The notes beneath the pieces are model-generated. The model saw nothing but the letters and a program-made list of their open reading frames with translations. It was not told the origin of the DNA and ran no database searches. A program made the position numbers and the translations under genes. Source: Profundibacterium mesophilum KAUST100406-0324 (lineage in GTDB: Bacteria; Pseudomonadota; Alphaproteobacteria; Rhodobacterales; Rhodobacteraceae). Taken from it: a DNA stretch of 64,000 nucleotides. The first letter of the stretch is position 1. Each line of letters begins with the position of its first letter. Below, in pieces: positions 44,570-57,014 of this stretch. The DNA lies in contig NZ_APKE01000014.1 of the NCBI RefSeq assembly GCF_009835145.1, positions 310,001-374,000 on the forward strand. The letters are read 5' to 3'.

Positions 44570-45373
44570 ATGGATGATCTTCGGACGCGCGGACTGGTGC
44601 TCGTCGGCTGCGGCAAGATGGGCTCGGCGATGCTCGATGGCTGGCTGCGCAGCGGCTTTCCGGCAAGCTCGGTCTGGGTGATCGATCCCAAGCCGGGCGA
44701 CTGGCTCGCGGCGAGCGGTGTGCACCTCAACGAAGGTCTGCCCGAACGTCCCGCGATGGTCGTCGTGGCGGTGAAGCCGCAGGTGATGGACACCGCCCTT
44801 CCGGGCATATCGGAGCTGGGCCGCGGTGATACGACCTTCCTTTCGGTGGCGGCCGGGGTTACGATCGCGACATTCGAGGATCGCCTTGGCGCCGGTACCC
44901 CGGTGATCCGCGCGATGCCCAACACGCCCGCCGCGATCGGCCGGGGCATCACCGCGATCGCGTGCAACGCCGCGGCCCAATCGGCCCTCCCGGATGCCGA
45001 GGCCCTTCTGGGGGCCGTGGGACAGACGGTGCGCCTGGATGGCGAGGCGCAGATCGACGCCGTGACGGCGCTCTCGGGATCGGGTCCGGCCTATGTCTTC
45101 GCCCTGATCGAGGCGATGGCCGCCGCTGGCGAGGCCGAGGGTCTGCCGGCGGACATGGCGATGCGTCTTGCCAAGGCGACCGTCGGCGGGGCCGGACAGC
45201 TGGCCGAGGAAAGCACCGAGCCGCCCGGCATCCTGCGCCGCAATGTGACCTCGCCCAATGGCACGACGCAGGCCGGGCTGGAGGTCCTGCTGTCCGACCG
45301 CGACGGGCTCGGGGGGCTCATCGGACGCACGGTCGCCGCGGCGGCCGCCCGCTCGCGCGAGCTGCGCGAATGA
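44570..45373 (+). CDS. proC: Pyrroline-5-carboxylate reductase
   Basis: 267 residues from ATG 44570 with AAGGGGAG nine bases upstream; the open frame further 5' is not conserved. The N-terminal Rossmann motif is [16 protein letters not shown], then [22 protein letters not shown] and the C-terminal dimerisation/catalytic [18 protein letters not shown] with the late [12 protein letters not shown] motif. It reduces P5C to proline with NAD(P)H in the cytoplasm. The CsaA-like gene overlaps its stop by four bases and is probably in the same operon. Confidence 0.95.
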   Translation: MDDLRTRGLVLVGCGKMGSAMLDGWLRSGFPASSVWVIDPKPGDWLAASGVHLNEGLPERPAMVVVAVKPQVMDTALPGISELGRGDTTFLSVAAGVTIATFEDRLGAGTPVIRAMPNTPAAIGRGITAIACNAAAQSALPDAEALLGAVGQTVRLDGEAQIDAVTALSGSGPAYVFALIEAMAAAGEAEGLPADMAMRLAKATVGGAGQLAEESTEPPGILRRNVTSPNGTTQAGLEVLLSDRDGLGGLIGRTVAAAAARSRELRE

Positions 45374-45720
45374 GCGCGAGTTTCGACGATTTCCTCAAGC
45401 TCGACATCCGCGTCGGGCGGATCACTCGCGCGGAGCCCTTTCCGGAGGCGCGCAAGCCGGCCATCAAGCTCTGGATCGATTTCGGACCCGAGCTGGGCGA
45501 GAAGCGCAGCTCGGCGCAGATCACCGCCCATTACACCCCGGAATCGCTCATCGGCAGGAACGTGCTCGCGGTGGTGAACTTCCCGCCCCGGCAGATCGGC
45601 AAGGTCATGTCCGAGGTTCTCGTGCTGGGTCTGCCGGATGCGGCCGGCGAGGTCGTGCTGGCCGTGCCCGATCCGTCGGTGACGGGTGAGGGGCCCGCCC
45701 CTGGCGCGCGGCTTTACTAG
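45370..45720 (+). CDS. CsaA-like tRNA-binding protein
   Basis: 116 residues; the ATG overlaps the proC stop (ATGA). A single EMAP/Trbp111-type OB fold starting [15 protein letters not shown], with [27 protein letters not shown] and [20 protein letters not shown], fits the CsaA/YgjH group. Such proteins bind the tRNA elbow and in Bacillus CsaA has chaperone-like activity. It is cytoplasmic. Its stop codon forms a CTAG palindrome (45717-45720) that also contains the stop of the convergent tdk gene. Confidence 0.88.
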   Translation: MSASFDDFLKLDIRVGRITRAEPFPEARKPAIKLWIDFGPELGEKRSSAQITAHYTPESLIGRNVLAVVNFPPRQIGKVMSEVLVLGLPDAAGEVVLAVPDPSVTGEGPAPGARLY

Positions 45721-46298
45721 GGCGCCCCGACCGCGCGGCGCCAATGGCGGCGGCACAGGGAGACGTAGCGCTCGTTGCCGCCGATCTCGACCTGCTCGCC
45801 CTCGGTGAGAATCCGGCCCCCGGCATCCTGCCTCACGACCATCGTCGCCTTGCGCCCGCAATGGCAGATGGTGCGCACTTCGCGCAGATGGTCTGCGATC
45901 GCCAGAAGCGCAGCCGAGCCTGGAAAGAGCGCACCCCTGAAATCCACACGTAATCCGTAGCACATCACCGGCACCGACAAATCATCCGCGATCCTGGCCA
46001 GCTGCCAAACCTGCTCATGGGTGAGAAACTGCGCCTCGTCGATAAAGAGGCAAGCAAGGGGGCCATGGGCCATATGCGCCTCGGCTAGGCCGAGAAGGTC
46101 GGTGCGCGGCGTGTATGTGCGCGCATCCGACCCGATGCCGATCCGGCTGGCGATCTTGGCCTGTCCGGCTCGCGCATCGAGCTGTGCGGTCAGAAGAAGC
46201 ACCTCCATGCCGCGCTCGCGGTAGTTATGCGCCGCCTGCAAGAGCAGCGTCGACTTGCCCGCATTCATCGTGGAGTAGTGGAAATAGAGCTTGGCCAT
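45717..46298 (-). CDS. tdk: Thymidine kinase
   Basis: 193 residues. Walker A is [16 protein letters not shown] is the Walker B/catalytic Glu region, and a zinc site is suggested by [12 protein letters not shown] and the C-terminal CRRH. It belongs to the TK1 type, phosphorylating thymidine to dTMP in salvage. Lid-region [12 protein letters not shown] is conserved. The gene is 78 bases after carB on the - strand; an inverted repeat between them may act as a terminator, so it may be independently transcribed. Confidence 0.95.
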   Translation of the reverse strand: MAKLYFHYSTMNAGKSTLLLQAAHNYRERGMEVLLLTAQLDARAGQAKIASRIGIGSDARTYTPRTDLLGLAEAHMAHGPLACLFIDEAQFLTHEQVWQLARIADDLSVPVMCYGLRVDFRGALFPGSAALLAIADHLREVRTICHCGRKATMVVRQDAGGRILTEGEQVEIGGNERYVSLCRRHWRRAVGAP

Positions 46299-46319
46299 GA
46301 GGCGGTCAGGTAGCGGCTG

Positions 46320-46374
46320 CCGCGCCGGTGGGCAAGGGCATCCCGGCCCCGGACATCTCCCAGGGCCGGCGCGG
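46320..46374. repeat. 9-bp inverted repeat between carB and tdk
   Basis: CCGCGCCGG (46320-46328) is complementary to CCGGCGCGG (46366-46374), with a 37-base loop that can itself fold. It lies immediately downstream of the carB stop and could attenuate read-through into tdk. There is no T run. Confidence 0.4.
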
Positions 46375-46376
46375 TG

Positions 46377-49721
<3,345 letters not shown>

Positions 49722-49753
49722 AGCTGGGGTCCCTTCCACGCAAAACGTCGTGA

Positions 49754-49781
49754 GGTATAGGGATTGGTGGCGGCGGTGCAA
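49754..49781 (-). promoter_or_regulatory. Candidate promoter of carB
   Basis: Read on the - strand: TTGCAC (49781-49776), a 16-base spacer and TATACC (49759-49754), about 32 bases before the carB ATG. It is a plausible sigma-70 promoter in the only AT-rich stretch between the glycosyltransferase gene and carB. Confidence 0.6.
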
Positions 49782-49824
49782 GGGGGGATCGCGCGAGCCT
49801 GCGCGAAAGCCGGCATGCGGCCGG

Positions 49825-51189
49825 TCAGGCGCGCCCCTTCGCGGTGGCTCCTCCCGCCCGCGCGGGCAGCAGGGCGAAGCCGGCGGCCAGCCCCGCCATC
49901 GCGAGCGCCCCGATGGGCGCCACGGCATTCATCGACGCGCCCGCCATCTGCAACAGCGCGAGCCCGCCATAGGACAGGGGCCCGAAGATCGCGAGAAGGG
50001 CGAGAAGCCGCGCCGCGCCGATCCCGCCTCCCGGCCCGGGCCCCGGCTCCGATCCCGATCTCGAAGCACAGAGCAGTCCCGGTGCCAGAAGGGCCGGTGC
50101 CAGGAAATGGTAGCTCCAGGCGAGCGGCCCCGCGAGCGACAGGACGATCATCGCCGCCGGCCAGACCGACCGGATGCGCCGCGGCGCCGCGCAGCGATGC
50201 GCCCAGAGCGCCAGCCCGCACAGCGCCGCCACGAGAAGCGCGCGGGTGGCCCATAGCCAGGGGGCCGGTTTCTCGAGCACCAGCCATTCGGGCAGGCCGG
50301 CCGCGCCGGGCGCGGCGGCGGCCACCACCGCCGTGCCGCCGCCGAGAAGCCCGCCCACGAGGCCGTCGAGCCCGAAGGAGAGCGGGATGATGATCGCGCT
50401 GCGGCTGATCGAGGAGATCACCGAGAGGAAATCGGCATGGAGCGGCCAGCCGGCAAGCGTGATGGAGAGCGCGGCAAGGCCGCCCCCCGCCGCCGCGAAG
50501 CCGCCAAGCGCGCGCCAGTTGCCGCTGGCCAGCCACAGGACCGCGTAGAGCGCGGGATAGAGTTTGATCGCGGCGGCGAGCGCGAGGATTGCCCCGGCCC
50601 GCGCCTCGGCCCCGGCGCGCATCCGCTCGAGGGTGAAGAGGACGAGCACGCTCACGAGGATCTGCGGCTGGTTCTGCATCAAGGCGACGCCGCCGATGAC
50701 GGTGCCGTAGGCGATGAGCTGCCCTGCCGCCACGAAGAGCCAGAGCGGCGGGCCGGGACGCATCGCGCGCCATGCCGCCACGCTGCCCGCAAGGAGCAGC
50801 AGCGGATTGAGCAGGTTCGCGCTCATCCGCAGGAACGCGAAGCTCGGCGGGTCGGGCAGCGCGGCCAGGAGCGCCGCCCAGAGCGGCGGATAGATATAGG
50901 GATAGATCGGGGCATCATGCCCGATCGCCGCGGCCCGCGCCGTCCAGCCCTCTGGCGGGCGCATCGTGAAGGGCAGCTCCGGCGGGGCATAGATCGGCAG
51001 CCCCTCGGCAAGGGAGCCCGCCGCCAGATGCAGTGCCAGCAGGTCACTCGAGACATGGGGCGCCAGGAGGACGTCGCCCATGACCGCACCGAGCGCCGCG
51101 AGGCATACCAGCGCGATCGCGCCACGGATCGGGTTGTCGGCCGCCGCCGTGATCGGCTTGATGGCCTCGGGGCGGGAACATCTCGTCAT
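49825..51189 (-). CDS. GT87/DUF2029-type membrane glycosyltransferase
   Basis: 454 residues with about ten to eleven predicted membrane helices. The pattern (an acidic first periplasmic loop after a [16 protein letters not shown] helix end, then [12 protein letters not shown] and [16 protein letters not shown]) fits GT-C fold polyprenol-phosphate-mannose-dependent transferases of DUF2029/GT87. It probably transfers a sugar from a lipid carrier in the periplasm; acceptor and sugar unknown. No cell-envelope polysaccharide genes are nearby. The gene precedes carB on the same strand, but carB has its own promoter. Confidence 0.82.
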   Translation of the reverse strand: MTRCSRPEAIKPITAAADNPIRGAIALVCLAALGAVMGDVLLAPHVSSDLLALHLAAGSLAEGLPIYAPPELPFTMRPPEGWTARAAAIGHDAPIYPYIYPPLWAALLAALPDPPSFAFLRMSANLLNPLLLLAGSVAAWRAMRPGPPLWLFVAAGQLIAYGTVIGGVALMQNQPQILVSVLVLFTLERMRAGAEARAGAILALAAAIKLYPALYAVLWLASGNWRALGGFAAAGGGLAALSITLAGWPLHADFLSVISSISRSAIIIPLSFGLDGLVGGLLGGGTAVVAAAAPGAAGLPEWLVLEKPAPWLWATRALLVAALCGLALWAHRCAAPRRIRSVWPAAMIVLSLAGPLAWSYHFLAPALLAPGLLCASRSGSEPGPGPGGGIGAARLLALLAIFGPLSYGGLALLQMAGASMNAVAPIGALAMAGLAAGFALLPARAGGATAKGRA

Positions 51190-51377
51190 TGCGCAAGGCT
51201 AGGGGGCCGCCGCGCGCCACGCATCCCCGCATGTCGCCGCCGGCGCGTGTGCACCGGCGTCTGTGGCTACGGTGCCGCATGGACGGGCGGGGCACGGGGG
51301 CCGCGCAGGCGGGCGGAATGCACGCCGGCGGCGGGGGCGCGCGGATCGCGGCCGGCGCGCGCGGCGGGCGGCAAAGC

Positions 51378-51406
51378 TTGACTTATCGGGCAAGGCACGA
51401 TGTATC
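51378..51406 (+). promoter_or_regulatory. Candidate promoter of aspS
   Basis: TTGACT (51378-51383) is a good -35 box; 17 bases downstream TGTATC (51401-51406) is a weak -10. It sits in the 266-base divergent gap before aspS (ATG 51456). The -10 makes the call tentative. Confidence 0.4.
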
Positions 51407-51455
51407 GGCGCGGACCTGATCCTTGACACGAGCACGCCCCCCGGAGGGATGACCC

Positions 51456-53231
51456 ATGCACGCCTACCGCTCCCATACCTGCGCCGATCTCGACAAGAGC
51501 AATGTCGGTGATACCGTCCGTCTCGCTGGCTGGGTGCACCGCGTGCGCGACCATGGCGGGGTGCTCTTCATCGATCTGCGCGACCATTATGGCATCACGC
51601 AGATCCTGTGCGACAGCGACAGCCCGGCCTTCTCGGAGGTCGAGAAGGTGCGCGCCGAATGGTGCATCCGCATCGATGGCAGCGTGAAGGCCCGTGACGA
51701 GGGGCTGGTCAATGCCAAGATCCCCACGGGCGAGATCGAGGTCTATATCCGCGATATGGAAGTGCTGGGCCGCGCCGGCGAGCTGCCGCTGCCGGTCTTC
51801 GGCGAGCAGGACTATCCCGAGGAGACGCGCCTGCGCTACCGCTTCCTCGATCTGCGCCGGCAGGGCCTGCATGACAACATGGTGCTGCGCTCGGACGTGG
51901 TGCGCGATTTGCGCGAGCGGATGTGGGACCAGAAGTTCAACGAGTTCCAGACCCCGATCATCACCGCCTCCAGCCCCGAGGGCGCGCGCGACTTCCTCGT
52001 GCCCTCGCGCCTGCATCCGGGCAAGTTCTATGCCCTGCCGCAGGCCCCGCAGCAGTTCAAGCAGCTGATCATGGTCTCAGGCTTCGACAAGTATTTCCAG
52101 ATCGCGCCGTGCTTTCGGGACGAGGATCCGCGCGCCGACCGCTCGCCCACCGATTTTTACCAGCTCGACATGGAGATGAGCTTCGTCACCCAGCAGGACG
52201 TGTTCAACACGATCGAGCCGGTGATGCGCGGCTGCTTCGAGCGCTTCGGCGGGGGCCGCAAGGTCGACCAGACCTTCGAACAGATTTCCTACAAGGATGC
52301 GGCGCTGTGGTACGGCACCGACAAGCCCGACCTGCGCAACCCGATTAGGATGCAGGTCGTCTCGGAGCATTTCGAAGGCTCGGGCTTTGCCATCTTTGCC
52401 AAGCTGCTCGAGCAGGAGGGCACCGAAATCCGCGCCATTCCCGCGCCCAAGGGGGGCAGCCGCAAGTTCTGCGACCGAATGAACAAGTTCGCACAGGAGC
52501 AGGGCCTGCCCGGCATGGGGTATATCTTCTGGCGTGAGGGCGAGAATGGCCTCGAGGCCGCCGGTCCGCTCGCCAAGAATATCGGACCAGAGCGCACCGA
52601 GGCGATCCGTCAGCAGCTCGGTCTCGAGATGGGCGACGCGGCCTTTTTCCTCGGCGGCAAGCCGGGCGATTTCGAGGGCGTCGCGGGACGTGCGCGCACC
52701 GTGATCGGCGAGGAGCTGGAGCTGACCGACAAGGACCGCTTCGCCTTTTGCTGGATCGTCGATTTCCCGATGTACGAGAAGGATGACGAGGGCCGCATCG
52801 ATTTCAGCCATAACCCCTTCTCGATGCCGCAGGGCGGGATGGAAGCGCTGGACGGTGATCCGCTGGAGGTGCTCGGCTACCAGTACGATCTGGCCTGCAA
52901 CGGTTACGAGCTGATCTCCGGGGCGATCCGGAACCACCGGCCCGAGATCATGTTCAAGGCCTTCGAGATTGCCGGCTATGACGAGGCCGAGGTGCGCAAG
53001 CGGTTCGGCGGCATGGTCAACGCGTTCCAATACGGCGCCCCCCCGCATGGTGGCTGCGCCGCCGGGATCGACCGGATGGTGATGCTCCTTGCCGAGGAGG
53101 AGAATATCCGCGAAGTCATCATGTTCCCGATGAACCAGCGCGCCGAGGACCTGATGATGGGCGCGCCGTCCGAGCCGGTGAACGAGCAGCTGCGCGAGCT
53201 GCACCTGCGCGTGATCCCGCGCGAGGCGTGA
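51456..53231 (+). CDS. aspS: Aspartate-tRNA ligase
   Basis: 591 residues, the long bacterial AspRS with an inserted GAD domain. An N-terminal anticodon-binding OB fold ([22 protein letters not shown]) precedes class II motifs: motif 2 [20 protein letters not shown] and motif 3 [14 protein letters not shown]. In bacteria lacking AsnRS this enzyme is non-discriminating; discrimination cannot be decided from what is visible. It is divergent from the glycosyltransferase gene. A 20-residue peptide gene with a strong ribosome site follows 52 bases after the stop. Confidence 0.96.
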   Translation: MHAYRSHTCADLDKSNVGDTVRLAGWVHRVRDHGGVLFIDLRDHYGITQILCDSDSPAFSEVEKVRAEWCIRIDGSVKARDEGLVNAKIPTGEIEVYIRDMEVLGRAGELPLPVFGEQDYPEETRLRYRFLDLRRQGLHDNMVLRSDVVRDLRERMWDQKFNEFQTPIITASSPEGARDFLVPSRLHPGKFYALPQAPQQFKQLIMVSGFDKYFQIAPCFRDEDPRADRSPTDFYQLDMEMSFVTQQDVFNTIEPVMRGCFERFGGGRKVDQTFEQISYKDAALWYGTDKPDLRNPIRMQVVSEHFEGSGFAIFAKLLEQEGTEIRAIPAPKGGSRKFCDRMNKFAQEQGLPGMGYIFWREGENGLEAAGPLAKNIGPERTEAIRQQLGLEMGDAAFFLGGKPGDFEGVAGRARTVIGEELELTDKDRFAFCWIVDFPMYEKDDEGRIDFSHNPFSMPQGGMEALDGDPLEVLGYQYDLACNGYELISGAIRNHRPEIMFKAFEIAGYDEAEVRKRFGGMVNAFQYGAPPHGGCAAGIDRMVMLLAEEENIREVIMFPMNQRAEDLMMGAPSEPVNEQLRELHLRVIPREA

Positions 53232-53283
53232 AACCGAAACCGCGCCCGGGCGTTGGACCTTCGATTCTGGACAGGAGGATGTC

Positions 53284-53346
53284 ATGCGCAGATTCGTGAA
53301 GTTCTTCGCCCTGTGGAAGATCGTGCGCCGCGTGATGCGGCGCTGA
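53284..53346 (+). CDS. 20-residue cationic micro-ORF
   Basis: ATG 53284 follows a near-perfect AGGAGG ribosome site (53273-53278) with 5-base spacing. The peptide is MRRFVKFFALWKIVRRVMRR: eight basic residues, no acidic ones, and a hydrophobic face with three Phe and one Trp, so it should form an amphipathic membrane-seeking helix. It lies between the aspS stop and a terminator hairpin (53399-53428), so a short transcript or the aspS mRNA would carry it. It is unrecognised. It could be a toxin-like or membrane-associated peptide, or a chance ORF with an unusually good ribosome site. Confidence 0.5.
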   Translation: MRRFVKFFALWKIVRRVMRR

Positions 53347-53938
53347 GGATCGTCGGCGGCGCGTGACGCGCGGCGCCGTGATGGGGATACGAGATGACAG
53401 GGCGTCGCATCATGCGGCGCCCTTTCTCCATTCTGCGAGGGGTGATACCCTCTTTCGTCGTCGTGAGGATCGGCTTTGTGCCGCCCTCCGAACGCCCCGC
53501 TGCCCCGCCTGCGCAGTTTGGCGCATCCTGTCGGTGCGCTTGGCGCGGCAAAATCCGCGTGCTTTCCTTTCGGGCGATCCTGCTCTCGACCGGCTTCGAT
53601 CTCGTCTCGTGCTGGCGCAGGGGGGATCGAACGGAAAACTGGCCGCGATCCGCTCGAGAGTTTGTGCGCCGGGCCGTCCTCGCCCCAAGACCGCTCGCCG
53701 CGTCGCGAGCAAACCGGCAAGCGACAATGAAATCTGGACCGATCGCTCCGGTTCAGGGAAAGCTGCTGCAATCGGGGAGGGCTCGTGGCGTCATCGCACG
53801 CTGGAAACCGGGATCGGGGACGATAGGGCTGCGGCGTTTATCCACGAGACGGTCGCGGATGCGGTCTTGCCTATGAAATCGTGGCCCCGATGGTCCATGG
53901 CGCACGGATTCGGCGGCACTCGGCCGGCAAACGCGGGA
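53347..53938. other. 592-base stretch without a convincing gene
   Basis: Apart from the terminator above, no frame shows codon bias, a family motif and a ribosome site together. The longest open frames (53394-53876 +, 53410-53727 -) encode Arg/Ser-rich sequences without domains. The region lies between convergent genes (aspS/micro-ORF and the MT-A70 gene) and may be eroded former coding sequence or noncoding RNA. Confidence 0.5.
53399..53428 (+). terminator. Rho-independent-like terminator after the micro-ORF
   Basis: AGGGCGTCGC (53399-53408) pairs with GCGGCGCCCT (53414-53423), ten base pairs with one G-T, a 5-base loop, followed by a short TTCTCC pyrimidine tract. It would end the aspS/micro-ORF transcript. 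Confidence 0.7.
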
Positions 53939-54580
53939 TCATTCTGCCGCGACACCGGAGTTGTAGCCGTAAGTCTTCCAGCCGGGTTTGTAATCGGCAT
54001 CCGCCTGGTTGCCCCAAACCGTCCAGCCCTCGCGAAGGCCCCTGCCGAAAAGCTCCAGGTAAGGCCCCCAGGAACAGCTCTCGATCAGGTCATATTGCTC
54101 GTCGGGCTTGCGCGAGTGCTCACGCTTGCGGGTCTGCATCATGTTGACCTGCCGGCGACCGGGCGCCTCGGTGCGCACGTTCCTGCCGCGAGTGCCAAAA
54201 AGCAGGATCTCGGTCACGTTGCGGAAGTAGAAGCCGACGCCGCGCCCGTCGCTGCCGCCATCCTTGCGGATCTTGTGCCAGATAATGTTCGACTTGTAGT
54301 CGAACCCCCATGCCGACAGCACCCGGAGCCCGTCCGGCAACAGCGCGTTGGGCACCCAGATGTAGCAATGCGCCCGATCGGCGAGATGCTCGGCCACCGG
54401 AAGCGCGCAGATGTCGTCGAGCGTCATCGTGGGATACCGGTTGAGCCGCCTGTGCTCGGGCGCGACCTTGCCGGTGCGGTTGGTGAAGCGCCATGGCGGG
54501 TCGGCCATGACGCATCCGAAACGGTCATCGCCAAGAAATTGCCGCAGGTCGCTGGAGGGATCGGTGCTCATATCCGGCAT
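53939..54580 (-). CDS. MT-A70 family N6-adenine methyltransferase
   Basis: 213 residues. The catalytic DPPW is at residues 27-30 (VMADPPWRF), and the conserved C-terminal part has WGPYLELFGRGLREGW, with SAM-site residues WGNQAD. ATG 54580 is used because AAGG is correctly spaced; ATG 54607 is an alternative. The family methylates N6 of adenine in DNA or RNA; bacterial members are commonly phage-derived or orphan DNA methyltransferases (family knowledge). No endonuclease, specificity subunit or other phage gene is adjacent, so a solitary regulatory or leftover role is inferred. Confidence 0.88.
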   Translation of the reverse strand: MPDMSTDPSSDLRQFLGDDRFGCVMADPPWRFTNRTGKVAPEHRRLNRYPTMTLDDICALPVAEHLADRAHCYIWVPNALLPDGLRVLSAWGFDYKSNIIWHKIRKDGGSDGRGVGFYFRNVTEILLFGTRGRNVRTEAPGRRQVNMMQTRKREHSRKPDEQYDLIESCSWGPYLELFGRGLREGWTVWGNQADADYKPGWKTYGYNSGVAAE

Positions 54581-54682
54581 GTTCCGCCTTTGACGGCGCG
54601 TATGCAACGCGAAGTTCGCCCCGGGCCCCGGCCGGCTCCGAAGATGGCGGGAAATAGGAGCCGGGCGCGATCCCGCGAGGGG

Positions 54683-55159
54683 TCAGTCCTCGAGGCTGTC
54701 CTCACGCTTCTCGTCGACGAGCTTGCGCTCTTCTTTCTTCCGCTCGAGGAAACGGGTGCCGTAACCCTCGATCTCCTTTTCCTCGATCACCTCGCGCGCG
54801 CGGGTAAAGACCTCGTCCTCTTCTTCGTCGATATGGTGCTCGTAATCGTGGCGCAGGGTCTTGAATTTCTCAATCCACTGCGGCGCGCCCATGTCCATCT
54901 CGTTGAGCTCTTCCATCAGGTCGTCGAGCTGCTGATGCTCATGCACCGAATGGCGGGCCGAATCCTGGCCCCATGTCTTGGAGATCAGCTTGGAGTAGAA
55001 GGTCTCTTCCTCGGCGGCGGCATGGCTTTTGACGTCGTAGTAGAACTTCTCCCATGCCGTGCGCCTCGCCTCGCTGCCACTCTCGCTGCCGGAAATGGTT
55101 TCAAGCAAGGCACGGTGGTCGTCGTGATCCTTCTTGATCGCGTCGTAGATGGAAGGCAT
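54683..55159 (-). CDS. Hemerythrin HHE-domain protein
   Basis: 158 residues, strongly acidic and helical. Ligand pattern: HDDH (12-15), HAAAEEETFYSKL, HEHQQLDDLMEEL and HDYEHHIDEEEDEVF, i.e. a four-helix di-iron hemerythrin-like domain followed by a charged C-terminal helix. Hemerythrin-like proteins bind O2, NO or iron and can protect against oxidative or nitrosative stress. It has no signal peptide. A small membrane-peptide gene lies 76 bases upstream on the same strand. Confidence 0.9.
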   Translation of the reverse strand: MPSIYDAIKKDHDDHRALLETISGSESGSEARRTAWEKFYYDVKSHAAAEEETFYSKLISKTWGQDSARHSVHEHQQLDDLMEELNEMDMGAPQWIEKFKTLRHDYEHHIDEEEDEVFTRAREVIEEKEIEGYGTRFLERKKEERKLVDEKREDSLED

Positions 55160-55235
55160 GGGGCATCCTCTTTCGGTCGGGTTCCCGGCCCAACCCGGAT
55201 GCGGGGGAGGGGGTTCCGCCGATGCGGGACGCGCC

Positions 55236-55367
55236 TCAGACGTAGAGCGTCAGCGTTCCGAAGACCGCGACGGAGAGCGACAGGATGCCGGCGCCGAAGA
55301 CGGCGCGGTCGAGGGCCGCGTTGCGCGCCTCCGCGAGCAGAACGGTATCGATAAGTTTCAACATCAT
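55236..55367 (-). CDS. 43-residue single-pass membrane peptide
   Basis: Starts MMLKLIDTVLLAEARNAALD and continues with a hydrophobic stretch (about 24-43) ending at YV. AGGGA with 8-base spacing supports ATG 55367. A charged amphipathic N-terminal half followed by one C-terminal transmembrane helix suggests a small membrane protein; no family recognised. It is upstream of the hemerythrin gene on the same strand and may form a unit with it, while the divergent neighbour is methylmalonyl-CoA epimerase. Confidence 0.55.
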   Translation of the reverse strand: MMLKLIDTVLLAEARNAALDRAVFGAGILSLSVAVFGTLTLYV

Positions 55368-55633
55368 GGCACTGGTCCCTGGTTGCATTGTTGCGGGCCG
55401 CTCCCCGGTTTGGCCACCATCCTTGCGGCGCATTATGGCGGAAACGAGGAGCGTTCGGCGTTTTCACGTGACGGCCTTGGTGCGAGGCGTCCTGCGATCC
55501 CCATCATCGGACAGAAAGTGTTGACGTTGTGCTAAGAGGCGGCGCGGAAGGGCTGCGGCCTTGCGCCGCTTGCACAAGTGCCGCCCGGGCCGCATATCAG
55601 GGGCAACACGCAGCCAGAGGGGAGTTGAGCGCG

Positions 55634-56038
55634 ATGATCGGACGGTTGAACCATGTGGCGATCGCGGTGCCCGATCTCGAGGCCGCCGCGCAGCAATATC
55701 GCGGCACGCTCGGCGCCGAGGTCGGAGCGCCGCAGGACGAGCCCGATCACGGCGTGACGGTGATCTTCATCACCCTGCCCAACACCAAGATCGAGCTTCT
55801 CTACCCCTTGGGAGAGGACTCCCCGATCGCCGGCTTCCTGCAAAAGAACCCCGCCGGCGGCATCCATCACATCTGCTACGAGGTGGAGGATATCATCGTC
55901 GCCCGCGACCGGCTGCGCGCCGAGGGTGCGCGGGTGCTCGGCGATGGCGAGCCCAAGATCGGGGCGCATGGCAAACCCGTTCTTTTCCTCCATCCCAAGG
56001 ATTTCAACGGCTGTCTCGTCGAACTCGAGCAGACCTGA
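55634..56038 (+). CDS. mce: Methylmalonyl-CoA epimerase
   Basis: 134 residues, vicinal-oxygen-chelate fold. Predicted metal ligands are His7 (GRLNHVAIAVPDL), His78/79 (GIHHICYEVED) and Glu130 near the C-terminus, as in MCE of the propionyl-CoA pathway. It epimerises methylmalonyl-CoA so that the mutase can make succinyl-CoA. A GGGGAG ribosome site lies before ATG 55634. The DUF1467 gene follows after 18 bases, a linkage typical of Rhodobacterales. Confidence 0.93.
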   Translation: MIGRLNHVAIAVPDLEAAAQQYRGTLGAEVGAPQDEPDHGVTVIFITLPNTKIELLYPLGEDSPIAGFLQKNPAGGIHHICYEVEDIIVARDRLRAEGARVLGDGEPKIGAHGKPVLFLHPKDFNGCLVELEQT

Positions 56039-56056
56039 GCCAAGGAGCCCGCCGCG

Positions 56057-56356
56057 ATGACCATCACCTCCGCCATCGTTCTTTACGCCGTGATCTGGTT
56101 CATGGTGCTCTTCATCGCCCTGCCGATCCGCCTGCGCACGCAGGGGGACATGGGCGAGGTGCTGCGCGGCACGCCCGCCGGGGCGCCCGCCGAATTCGCG
56201 ATGAAGCGCAAACTGCTCTGGGTCAGCGCGATCTCGGCGGTATTGTGGGTCTTCTTCGCCGGCGTGATCCTCTCTGGCTGGATCAGCCCGCGCGATCTGG
56301 ACTGGTTCGACCGGATGGAGCCGGGGGTTTCGGCAAGCGGTGATAAAGATGGGTGA
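56057..56356 (+). CDS. DUF1467 family membrane protein
   Basis: 99 residues with two membrane helices (about 4-24 and 52-72) separated by LRTQGDMGEVLRGTPAGAP, the DUF1467 signature. The function is unknown; the family is restricted mainly to alphaproteobacteria, often beside mce. The C-terminal tail after ISPRDLDWFDRM is low-complexity and overlaps the 3' end of the convergent membrane-protein gene by 74 bases, so the last residues are probably not critical. Confidence 0.85.
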   Translation: MTITSAIVLYAVIWFMVLFIALPIRLRTQGDMGEVLRGTPAGAPAEFAMKRKLLWVSAISAVLWVFFAGVILSGWISPRDLDWFDRMEPGVSASGDKDG

Positions 56357-57014
56357 AGGTCGCGGCGCCGAGGACGGGCACCAGCAGGTTGGCGACCGGC
56401 ACCAGTAGCGGCAGCGCCATCACCACGCCGGCGATCCAGATCCGCACCGCGTGACGCCTTCGCATCCGCGCCGCGCCCTCCCGTCCCAGCCGCCGCGCCG
56501 CGATCAACTGGAAATATTCGCGCCCCAGCAGGTAGCCGTTGAGCGACAGGAAGATCAGCGGCGCGGCGGGAGGCAGCAGCAGGTAGGCGATGAGCGCCGC
56601 CGCGTTCCCGAGCAGAAGCACCCCGAGAAAGCCGAGCGCGTCACCGGCGCTTGCCAGCAGGCCAAGCCGCGGCGCCGGGGGCAGGTGGGCGTAATGCCGT
56701 GCCTCGACCGCGTCGGTCACGTCGTCGAGGAGGAACGAGATCGCGAAGGAAGCCACCGGGATCATCAGGAAGACCGAGGCCAGCAGGAAGGCCGGCACCG
56801 TGGCGAAGGAGGCCAGATCGTCGATCCAGGTGACAGGGCCGATCCATGGCAGGTTCAGCTCTTCGGGGATCGCGCGGTCCAATAGCAGCAAGATGGCGCC
56901 GTAGCTGGCACCAAGGACCAGCAGCGTCGCGCCAACGCCGCGCAGAAGCACGCTGCGAAACGCCCTGTCGCCCATCTGCGCCGCGGCGCGGGTCACGTCA
57001 CGTGTAAGGCTCAT
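56283..57014 (-). CDS. EI24/CysZ-like membrane protein
   Basis: 243 residues with about six membrane helices. The pattern FRSVLLRGVGATLLVLG, a long DDVTDAVEARHY cytosolic segment and LSLNGYLLGREYFQLIAARR fits EI24-domain (CysZ-like) proteins. CysZ imports sulfate; related family members have other or unknown roles, and no cysteine biosynthesis gene is adjacent. Its ATG 57014 overlaps the stop of the nitroreductase gene. The C-terminal tail overlaps DUF1467 on the other strand. Confidence 0.8.
   Translation of the reverse strand: MSLTRDVTRAAAQMGDRAFRSVLLRGVGATLLVLGASYGAILLLLDRAIPEELNLPWIGPVTWIDDLASFATVPAFLLASVFLMIPVASFAISFLLDDVTDAVEARHYAHLPPAPRLGLLASAGDALGFLGVLLLGNAAALIAYLLLPPAAPLIFLSLNGYLLGREYFQLIAARRLGREGAARMRRRHAVRIWIAGVVMALPLLVPVANLLVPVLGAATFTHLYHRLPKPPAPSGRTSPDRAG

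Noticed and set aside
53394-53876. 160-codon open frame on +
   Set aside because: Arg/Ser-rich, overlaps the terminator hairpin, lacks a ribosome site and any domain.
55464-55480. Another CACGTG-centred sequence (TTTTCACGTGACGG)
   Set aside because: Only the core matches; the flanking parS positions do not, so it is not a credible second parS site.
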